From the NCBI GenBank assembly GCA_014381385.1, contig JACNLR010000045.1:1-7134 (forward strand): 7,134 nucleotides of DNA, written 5' to 3'. The notes beneath the pieces were generated by a model that worked only from the letters and a program-made list of their open reading frames with translations, had not been told where the DNA came from and searched no databases. The DNA is from Planctomycetota bacterium (GTDB taxonomy: Bacteria; Planctomycetota; Phycisphaerae; Phycisphaerales; SM1A02). The number at the start of each line of letters is the position of its first letter. Within the stretch, counting starts at the first letter, position 1. Below are positions 1 through 5,672 of the stretch, one piece after another. The translations under genes and the position numbers were made by a program.

Positions 1-2237
1 CCCTCATGCTTGACTCTACCGATGCAAAAGCTATTGAGGCTGGTCTTAAACGAGCGGGTGGCCGATGCATTGTGAATTCGATTAATCTTGAAGATGGCGA
101 ACAACGCCTTGATGACATCTGCCCACTCCTAAAGAAATTTGGAGCATCAGCAGTTGCGCTTACTATCGACGAGGTAGGAATGGCAAAAACTGCCGACCGA
201 AAAGTTGAAGTTGCCAAGAGGCTCCACGACCTCTATACAAAAAAATGGTGTTTGCAATCGAGTGACATGATGATTGATGTGTTGACTTTTACGATTGCAA
301 CCGGCATGGAGGCTGACCGAAAACTTGCAGTAGAAACGCTCGATGCTATTGCAACCATTTCGAAAGAATTACCAGAGTGTGGTCTTCTTCTTGGCGTTTC
401 AAATGTGAGTTTTGGTTTGAAGCCGGCGGCTAGAAAAGTCCTAAACTCTGTTTTTCTCCATGAAGCAATTGCTCGTGGATTGACAGCGGCAATTGTGCAC
501 GCGTCAAAAATTTTACCTAAGCATAGAGTTTCAGAAGAACATTGGAATGCTGCACTAGATCTTATCTACGATAACCGCAGGGATGATTTTGATCCCTTGC
601 TCCATTTTTTATCTCTGTTTGAGGTGGAAGTTGTTGAAGTGGCGGAGGATGTTACGATTTTGCCACTCAATGAACAACTTCAAAAATGTATTCTTGATGG
701 GAAAAAAGAAGGACTTGAAGAAGTACTCGAAATGGCTCTGGCAAAATGGTCTGCTCTTGAAATCATCAACGATCATTTACTCGCTGGCATGAAAACGGTA
801 GGTGAATTGTTCGGCTCGGGACAAATGCAGTTGCCGTTCGTTTTGCAATCAGCTGAAGTTATGAAAAAAGCAGTGGCGTGTTTAGAGCCGCACATGGAAA
901 AAGGCGAAGCGGTTGACAAGGGGCGCATTGTTCTTGCTACGGTCGCAGGTGACGTGCACGATATTGGCAAAAACTTAGTGGACATTATCTTGTCAAACAA
1001 TGGGTATTCCGTCTTTAATATTGGAATACGACAATCTATCGATGAGATTATGGAGGCATCGAGAAAAAACAAAGCCGACGCAATTGGGATGTCTGGTTTA
1101 CTTGTTAAATCAGTTGGTGTTATGGAGCAAAATCTTCATGCGCTTAACAAAAAAGCAATTGATATTCCAGTCATGTTGGGTGGCGCAGCACTCACTCGGC
1201 ACTGGGCAGAATCACATCTTCGGTCTATTTATAAAGGCCCGCTTTATTACGGGCGCGATGCATTTGAAGCACTAGAAGTGTGCGATAAATTAGTTACCGG
1301 AAACCTTGCTGCAATTGACTCACAAATACAAGAGCGATTAACCAAGCGAGCAGAGGTCGAAGCGAAAGTGCAAGCAGGGCGAAAGGAAAGGGTGGACAGA
1401 AAAGGAGATTCTCAGGGCATCCAAGTAGAGAGTGTGGCAATCCCGAGTGCTCCGTTTTTTGGCTCCAAAATTGAAACAAATATTGATTTAGATGCACTCT
1501 ATCCCTTCATCAATAAAACAGCACTGTTTCGTGGGCAGTGGGGGTTTAGGAAGGGCGCGCTTAGCCGCGAAGCGTTTGATGACCTTGTTGTTGAAACTGT
1601 TGAACCAATTTTTGAGCGGTTGAAGTTGAGTTGCAAAGAGGAAAATGTGTTAAGGCCAAAGGTAGTCTATGGTTGGTGGCCATGCAACAGCGATCGTGAT
1701 GACGTTGTCATTTTTGATTGCGAAGACCACGACAAGGAAATCGCAAGGTATGCATTCCCAAGGCAATCAAAAAGAGCACGCCGATGCTTAAGTGATTTTT
1801 TCAAGCCAATTACCAGCGGCGAAAAAGATGTCATCGGGATGTCTTGCGTGACTGTGGGTGCTGAAGTAAGTAAACGAACTCGTGATTTGTTTGAACAAGA
1901 CGAATACACCGAATATTTATACTTGCACGGAATCGGAGTGGAATGCGCGGAGGCGCTTGCTGAATATTGGCATAAAAAGATGCGAGGCGAACTTGGTATT
2001 GATGGGGACGACAAGTCAACGCCAAAAGAATTGTTTGCGCAAGGGTACCGAGGAAGTCGCTACAGTTTTGGATATCCCGCTTGTCCCGAAATGGAAAAGC
2101 AAGAAATTCTATTCAAACTTCTAGAGCCAGAGCGAATAGGTTGTACTTTGACTGAATCTTGGGAAATAGTCCCCGAGCAGTCAACGAGTGCCATTATCGT
2201 GCACCACCCACAAGCAAAATATTTTTCCGCCAAATAA
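1..2237 (+). CDS. metH: Cobalamin-dependent methionine synthase (5-methyltetrahydrofolate--homocysteine methyltransferase), 5' truncated by window edge
   Basis: The enzyme transfers the methyl group of 5-methyltetrahydrofolate through cobalamin to homocysteine, giving methionine in the cytoplasm. Residues are counted from the Met at base 6, which is internal: the frame stays open to base 1 and the first residues read as the P-L-M-L-D-S-T stretch of the pterin-binding barrel. Domains in order: the rest of the methyl-THF domain (about 1-195, with GVSNVSFG at 130-137), a helical cap (about 225-300), the B12-binding Rossmann domain (about 305-440) with DVHDIG at 316-321, where His318 is the expected lower cobalt ligand, a charged linker (about 445-490), and the reactivation domain (about 490-740). 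In the last, R685 and Y690 of RYSFGYPACP match the SAM-binding Arg and Tyr known from E. coli MetH. About 430-490 residues are missing at the N-terminus, comprising the homocysteine domain and the start of the folate domain. The gene ends with TAA at 2235-2237, and its last 17 codons are duplicated downstream at 4843. Confidence 0.97.
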   Translation, partial: LMLDSTDAKAIEAGLKRAGGRCIVNSINLEDGEQRLDDICPLLKKFGASAVALTIDEVGMAKTADRKVEVAKRLHDLYTKKWCLQSSDMMIDVLTFTIATGMEADRKLAVETLDAIATISKELPECGLLLGVSNVSFGLKPAARKVLNSVFLHEAIARGLTAAIVHASKILPKHRVSEEHWNAALDLIYDNRRDDFDPLLHFLSLFEVEVVEVAEDVTILPLNEQLQKCILDGKKEGLEEVLEMALAKWSALEIINDHLLAGMKTVGELFGSGQMQLPFVLQSAEVMKKAVACLEPHMEKGEAVDKGRIVLATVAGDVHDIGKNLVDIILSNNGYSVFNIGIRQSIDEIMEASRKNKADAIGMSGLLVKSVGVMEQNLHALNKKAIDIPVMLGGAALTRHWAESHLRSIYKGPLYYGRDAFEALEVCDKLVTGNLAAIDSQIQERLTKRAEVEAKVQAGRKERVDRKGDSQGIQVESVAIPSAPFFGSKIETNIDLDALYPFINKTALFRGQWGFRKGALSREAFDDLVVETVEPIFERLKLSCKEENVLRPKVVYGWWPCNSDRDDVVIFDCEDHDKEIARYAFPRQSKRARRCLSDFFKPITSGEKDVIGMSCVTVGAEVSKRTRDLFEQDEYTEYLYLHGIGVECAEALAEYWHKKMRGELGIDGDDKSTPKELFAQGYRGSRYSFGYPACPEMEKQEILFKLLEPERIGCTLTESWEIVPEQSTSAIIVHHPQAKYFSAK

Positions 2238-2247
2238 CTCCTCTGAG
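2184..2247 (+). repeat. 64-bp perfect direct repeat, copy 1 (metH 3' end)
   Basis: This stretch is identical base for base to 4843-4906, at an offset of 2659 bp. It begins on a codon boundary of metH (Thr727), covers the last 17 codons and the TAA, and ends 10 bp after the stop with CTCCTCTGAG. Identity stops sharply on both sides: base 2183 is a where 4842 is t, and base 2248 is a where 4907 is g. Together with copy 2 it brackets the sulfatase gene. The sequence identity is observed; its role as an attachment site or duplication product is inferred. Confidence 0.98.
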
Positions 2248-2336
2248 ACTTTAATTTGCTAATGCAAAAAAAGTGCTCTGAGGCGCTGCAAAAAGTCTCA
2301 GAGGCGATTTTTAGCCTTTAAAAAGTCTCAGAGGAG
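2238..2336. repeat. Cluster of 17-bp direct repeats with one inverted copy after metH
   Basis: Two near-identical direct units, AAAAAGTCTCAGAGGCG at 2290-2306 and AAAAAGTCTCAGAGGAG at 2320-2336, differ at one base. A third, diverged unit (AAAAAGTGCTCTGAGGCG) lies at 2268-2285. An inverted copy, CTCCTCTGAGACTTT, lies at 2238-2252 immediately after the metH stop. That inverted copy pairs perfectly over 15 bp with 2322-2336, and its inner part (2240-2252) pairs over 13 bp with 2292-2304, so several exclusive RNA folds are possible. Its first 10 bases also form the end of the 64-bp direct repeat. The cluster may be a composite terminator, a small dispersed palindromic repeat family, or recombination-site arms; the sequence does not decide between these. 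Confidence 0.85.
2276..2312 (+). terminator. Probable factor-independent terminator of metH (possibly bidirectional)
   Basis: CTCTGAG at 2276-2282 is the exact reverse complement of CTCAGAG at 2297-2303, giving a 7-bp stem with a 14-nt loop, followed by GCGA and five T (2308-2312). A longer competing stem pairs 2240-2252 with 2292-2304 and ends at the same T run. On the minus strand the same hairpin is followed by a run of seven T (complement of 2266-2272), so it could work in both directions. The 7-bp stem is only moderately GC-rich. The location 40-70 bp after the metH stop and before the next gene's leader supports the call. Confidence 0.45.
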
Positions 2337-2495
2337 AAATAAGCATTGCGACTGGGGCTTCGCTCTCAACGTGAGAGTCAATTATGTAAATGAGTGTCCT
2401 TTCGATTATTTACACTAATTGGCATGGGTAATTTTCAGGTCTTCAATCCTTGGATTTTCGTGGGTTTTGAGTAATTATTCTGCCATACTGTAACA
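2337..2495 (+). promoter_or_regulatory. Leader region of the sulfatase gene with two small inverted repeats
   Basis: This 159-bp non-coding stretch should hold the sulfatase promoter. It contains a hairpin with a 6-bp stem, CTCTCA (2363-2368) and TGAGAG (2372-2377), around a 3-nt loop, and an AT-rich 7-bp inverted repeat, TGTAAAT (2385-2391) with ATTTACA (2408-2414), spaced by 16 bp, which could be an operator. The best sigma70-like guess is TTGGAT at 2450-2455 with TAATTA at 2472-2477 (16-bp spacer), but the -10 match is poor. No Shine-Dalgarno sequence precedes the ATG at 2496. No known riboswitch was recognised. Confidence 0.3.
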
Positions 2496-4841
2496 ATGAG
2501 GAAAAATTTACTTCTAAAGTGTGTTCTGTCTGGTTTGAGTTGTTTGCTGATTTTTGGGCACATGGCAGCGCACGCTCCAAAAGAGAAAGGCACCCCATCA
2601 GCGCCCAACATTATTTTTATCGTTCTTGATGACACAGGCATCGATCAGTGGGCGAATTTTGGTTGGACAATGGATTTAATTGAACGAGCACCGGTAACTC
2701 CTGTCCTCAATGCAATTACAAACGCTGGAGTCAAGTTTACAAATTGCTGGGCAATGCCAGAATGTTCACCAAGCCGAACGGGTATGTTTACAGGGCGATT
2801 ACCTCTGCGAACTGGAGTTGTTGCTGCAATAACGAATGCGCATCTACCAGTTTCGATGGCGAACATAACTGAAGTAATGGCACCCGAAGTGCTTAAAAAG
2901 GCGGGGTATTCGTGTGGTTTTACTGGCAAATGGCATTCGGGCGAAACACCTTATGAAGAACAACAGCCAACAGAAATGGGTTGGGATTGGTATGAAGGTA
3001 ACTGGCTGGGTTTCGTTCCAGGTATTGATACGACAGCGGGTCAACAGTTACAAGACTTTGACCCACCCGAGGAAGATTACCTCCATGGGTGGTTGCCATG
3101 TGGCACACCTCTTGGAGCAAACGAAGAAACCAACCGTGGACCTTGTTGCATCGATGAATCAAATTGTGTTGAAAATGTTTGGGGTATTGATTGTCTTGAG
3201 ATGGGTGGCGTGCCACTAGTCACCCTCGTCAAAGATACAGAGGGAAATTATTTTCCTATCTTCCAACCCGATTGCAGCGCTGGTTGCGATACGATTGTCT
3301 TCACGCAAGATAAAGATGGGAACACAGCCCGAAATGGCTACTGGGTTTGGGGTCGTCAATGGGCGGATGCAAAAACTGGCGAGCACGGATTAGTTGATTT
3401 TTATCATGGAAGCATGTTGTACACAACAACCGACAGCGCAATTTCGTGGCTCGACAGAATTGACCCATTAGATTCTCCCTCGAACGAACCTTGGATGCTC
3501 GCGTTGCAATACAACACGGCGCATGATCCGATTATGCCAAACTCACCCGAAATGGTTGAACGAATGGAAGCGGATGGCGTGGATACTTCAATCTTGGACT
3601 GCGGCGGGTATGGAGGCATCAAAGTTGTCTTCCCTTACATGATTGAAGAAGCAGACAAAGAGATAGGACGTCTACTCTACCAAAGGGGTCTTGGAGAATA
3701 CGATGCGAAGGGGAATTTTATTCTTGGTGATCTTGAAAAAGCAAACACAATTATTGCTTGGATGGGCGACAACGGAACGTTTTATACATCTGCAAGATTG
3801 CCTTTTAATCCTTTGCTTTCGAAAGCGACAGTCTATCAAACGGGTGTTTGGGTTCCACTTGCCGTTGCTGGCGTTGGTGTAACACAAGGCGAGACCGACC
3901 ATCCAGTGAATGCTGTTGATGTTTTTGCTATGTTTGCAGACGTAGCAGGCGTGCCTCTTGATACGGTAGTACCTGAATCGCATATTCTTGACTCGGTTTC
4001 GATTGTCCCTTATCTAGCGGATCCAAACACTGCATCGCTTAGAGAATTTAATTACGCCCAAAGTGGATCTGGGATTTTTAATCCTTTTGATATGCCTCAA
4101 GCTTGCATTATTATGATTGGCGATAGCGGGATTTGTGATGATGTGCACTTTAACGGTGCAGGTATTTGCGAATCCAATGGAGGTACATGGTACGGAGTTG
4201 CTGCTAGTGACCCAGAGTTTCCCTATTTGTGTTGTGACTATATGGTAAACGAAGATGAAAATGTGCAGCCAGGTCCGCTTGCGCAGTATGCAATTTCGAT
4301 GCCGGACGATACGCCCGGTTTCCGCATGTGGAAACTTATCACAACACAAGAAACACCTTGTGTGGAAGCCCTTGATACTTTTACATGTTTAGATAGCGTT
4401 GAGTTCTACCGACTTCCTAACTATATCGCACCTCATTTTGCAGCGCTCGATAATCCGAATGGAGCGCACAGCATTACACTTCCAGAAGACCCGAATAATT
4501 TGGCAACAACTTTAAGTGATGTGGAATACGAAGCATTTATGGCACTTGCATGTGAGTTAAAATCGCAATGGGCATCTGCAGACAGTTGCCAAGCAGACGG
4601 AAACATTGATGGCAAGGTAAATCTTACTGACTTGTTAGCTGTTGTTTCCGATTGGAACGGTAACGACGAGGTGCTTTCGTTTTACGATCTCACTGGCGCC
4701 AATGGCAAACCAGATGGCATGGTAAACATCAACGATTTGCTGTTAGTTATAGATATGTGGTCTGGTGAGGAAAATTGCTCCCCAGATGAAATCTATCCCG
4801 GTACTGACTGTTTGATTAAGTATGCAATTGATTGTCCCTGA
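2496..4841 (+). CDS. Secreted type I sulfatase (arylsulfatase family) with C-terminal dockerin-like domain
   Basis: It hydrolyses sulfate esters using a formylglycine made from the active-site Cys; the substrate cannot be read from sequence. A Sec signal peptide has n-region MRKN, a hydrophobic core at about 5-21 and probable cleavage after A-H-A (residue 27). Visible sulfatase elements are the metal-binding D45-D46, the C90-S-P-S-R-T-G signature followed by a TGR, GKWHSG with K145 and H147, and the GDNG metal site with D425-N426. Cys-rich inserts lie at 215-238 and 546-580. Residues about 698-758 form a dockerin-like pair of calcium loops (D701-D712 and a longer D731-D747), suggesting anchoring or complex formation outside the cytoplasm. 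At 781 aa it is longer than a usual sulfatase of 450-600 aa because of the inserts and this tail. The ATG at 2496 gives the complete signal peptide but has no Shine-Dalgarno. The maturation enzyme is not in the window. The gene lies between two copies of the metH tail. Confidence 0.93.
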   Translation: MRKNLLLKCVLSGLSCLLIFGHMAAHAPKEKGTPSAPNIIFIVLDDTGIDQWANFGWTMDLIERAPVTPVLNAITNAGVKFTNCWAMPECSPSRTGMFTGRLPLRTGVVAAITNAHLPVSMANITEVMAPEVLKKAGYSCGFTGKWHSGETPYEEQQPTEMGWDWYEGNWLGFVPGIDTTAGQQLQDFDPPEEDYLHGWLPCGTPLGANEETNRGPCCIDESNCVENVWGIDCLEMGGVPLVTLVKDTEGNYFPIFQPDCSAGCDTIVFTQDKDGNTARNGYWVWGRQWADAKTGEHGLVDFYHGSMLYTTTDSAISWLDRIDPLDSPSNEPWMLALQYNTAHDPIMPNSPEMVERMEADGVDTSILDCGGYGGIKVVFPYMIEEADKEIGRLLYQRGLGEYDAKGNFILGDLEKANTIIAWMGDNGTFYTSARLPFNPLLSKATVYQTGVWVPLAVAGVGVTQGETDHPVNAVDVFAMFADVAGVPLDTVVPESHILDSVSIVPYLADPNTASLREFNYAQSGSGIFNPFDMPQACIIMIGDSGICDDVHFNGAGICESNGGTWYGVAASDPEFPYLCCDYMVNEDENVQPGPLAQYAISMPDDTPGFRMWKLITTQETPCVEALDTFTCLDSVEFYRLPNYIAPHFAALDNPNGAHSITLPEDPNNLATTLSDVEYEAFMALACELKSQWASADSCQADGNIDGKVNLTDLLAVVSDWNGNDEVLSFYDLTGANGKPDGMVNINDLLLVIDMWSGEENCSPDEIYPGTDCLIKYAIDCP

Positions 4842-4842
4842 T

Positions 4843-4906
4843 ACGAGTGCCATTATCGTGCACCACCCACAAGCAAAATATTTTTCCGCCAAATAACTCC
4901 TCTGAG
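4843..4906 (+). repeat. 64-bp perfect direct repeat, copy 2 (orphan metH tail)
   Basis: An exact duplicate of 2184-2247, it starts 2 bp after the sulfatase TGA (4839-4841). It contains the coding sequence for the last 17 metH residues (TSAIIVHHPQAKYFSAK) and the stop at 4894-4896, but no metH sequence precedes it, so it is not expressed as part of metH. It ends with CTCCTCTGAG, after which the sequence continues GAATTA instead of the ACTTT seen after copy 1. Confidence 0.98.
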
Positions 4907-4908
4907 GA
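4904..4908 (+). promoter_or_regulatory. Candidate ribosome binding site for the CPBP protease gene
   Basis: GAGGA lies 7 nt before an in-frame GTG at 4916 and shares the string GAGGAATTA with the site before the next gene (5659-5667), which supports its use. It straddles the edge of the repeat: its first three bases belong to the 64-bp repeat and the last two to unique sequence. If it is used, the protease begins at GTG 4916 with eight extra residues before the ATG at 4940. Confidence 0.45.
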
Positions 4909-4939
4909 ATTACATGTGGTTAATAGCTATAGTGTCAGA

Positions 4940-5668
4940 ATGGATAAGTTTTTTTTAAACCTAACTAGGGCGCAAAAAGCGTGGCTCGCACTTGTTTTGA
5001 TTCTTCCCGTTCCGCTTATCGGCGTTACGTCTTCGCTCTATTTTTCGCCTATTCAAAACGACTTTTCGAACAAAATTGAAATCGGGAAAGTCATCTGGGC
5101 TTTTGCAAAAATATGGTTACTACTCTTGCCTGTCGCATGGCTTTTGTTCGTCGACAAAGGAAAACTCAGTTGGTCGCCCACAAGCAAAAAGGGTGTGGTT
5201 GCAGGGTTACTCTGGTCAATTCCTGTATCAGTGGTGATACTTGGAGCGTACTGGGTTGTCAAAGGCGGTTCGTTCATCGACCCAGAAGCAACGGAAACAA
5301 TTGAAGCACTTGGCATTGCAACTCCGGCAAAGTTTTTAATTTTCGCTTCTGCGATGTCACTCGGTAACTCACTCATGGAAGAGTACGTATGGCGCTGGTT
5401 TGTGTTTAGTAAATTCAAAGTGCTTGTCGGCGTGTGGCCAGCGATTTTTCTCAGTGCATTCTTTTTTACAGTGCACCATGTTGTTATTCTCTGGAATGTT
5501 GGTTCTCTCTGGTTAGTGCTTGGCGGGTCTATAGCCCTTCTAACTGGTGGAATCATTTGGGGATATCTCTACAATAAATACAATTCGATTTGGCCCGGAT
5601 GGATTTGCCACGTCGCCGCAGACACCGCTATTATGTGGGTTACATGGCAGATATTAACGAGGAATTAA
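4940..5668 (+). CDS. CPBP-family intramembrane glutamic endopeptidase (Abi/CAAX protease-like)
   Basis: This predicted multi-pass membrane protease has 242 aa from the ATG at 4940. About seven hydrophobic segments lie near residues 14-35, 51-71, 85-107, 128-150, 162-184, 190-210 and 217-239. The family's motifs are present: E147-E148-x-x-x-R152 (EEYVWR), a second motif with F-x-x-x-H around F174-H180 (FFFTVHH), and a third with H224 and D228 (HVAAD). In this family the Glu and His residues form the active site within the membrane. Known members process prenylated proteins, bacteriocin leaders or anti-sigma factors; the substrate here is unknown. The start is uncertain: GTG at 4916 (250 aa) has a Shine-Dalgarno-like GAGGA, whereas ATG 4940 has none. 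The frame can be extended to a TTG at 4832, but that would run through the sulfatase end and the repeat. It lies 4 bp before the transglutaminase-like gene, so the two are probably cotranscribed. Confidence 0.88.
   Translation: MDKFFLNLTRAQKAWLALVLILPVPLIGVTSSLYFSPIQNDFSNKIEIGKVIWAFAKIWLLLLPVAWLLFVDKGKLSWSPTSKKGVVAGLLWSIPVSVVILGAYWVVKGGSFIDPEATETIEALGIATPAKFLIFASAMSLGNSLMEEYVWRWFVFSKFKVLVGVWPAIFLSAFFFTVHHVVILWNVGSLWLVLGGSIALLTGGIIWGYLYNKYNSIWPGWICHVAADTAIMWVTWQILTRN
5659..5663 (+). promoter_or_regulatory. Ribosome binding site of the transglutaminase-like gene
   Basis: GAGGA lies 9 nt upstream of the ATG at 5673, inside the last codons of the protease gene. It fixes this ATG as the start and fits translation from a shared transcript. 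Confidence 0.65.
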
Positions 5669-5672
5669 TCAG

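Larger units (their letters stand above)
2248..4842 (+). other. Putative inserted segment carrying only the sulfatase gene, bounded by 64-bp direct repeats
   Basis: Everything between the two copies of the metH tail is the repeat cluster, a leader and one sulfatase gene. Removing this segment plus one repeat copy (2659 bp) would put metH directly before the protease/transglutaminase pair, with the metH stop about 20-45 bp upstream of the protease start. No integrase, transposase, resolvase or terminal inverted repeat typical of an insertion sequence is present. The segment could be a remnant or cargo-only element moved in trans, a product of recombination, or an assembly join. Calling it an insertion is inference from the repeat geometry. 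Confidence 0.4.

Noticed and set aside
2268..2336. CRISPR array (three similar units in a row)
   Set aside because: The units are only 17-18 bp, the first is diverged, the spacings between them are short and unequal (about 4 and 13 bp), and no cas gene is present. They fit hairpin or terminator repeats better.
2496..2543. Lipoprotein signal on the sulfatase (Cys16 after GLS)
   Set aside because: The residues before Cys16 (G-L-S) do not match the lipobox, which needs Leu or a similar residue at -3. A normal Sec cleavage after A-H-A at residue 27 fits better.
2184..4906. Insertion sequence or transposon with target-site duplication
   Set aside because: The 64-bp repeat is much too long for a usual target-site duplication, the segment has no terminal inverted repeats at its two ends, and its only gene is a sulfatase.
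4832..4939. N-terminal extension of the CPBP protease from TTG 4832
   Set aside because: The extension overlaps the sulfatase end and the orphan metH tail read out of frame, and it adds a polar stretch foreign to the family. GTG 4916 or ATG 4940 are better starts.
5053..5556. 167-codon minus-strand open frame
   Set aside because: It lies entirely opposite the protease gene, which has clear family motifs. The antisense translation shows no recognisable domain or start context.
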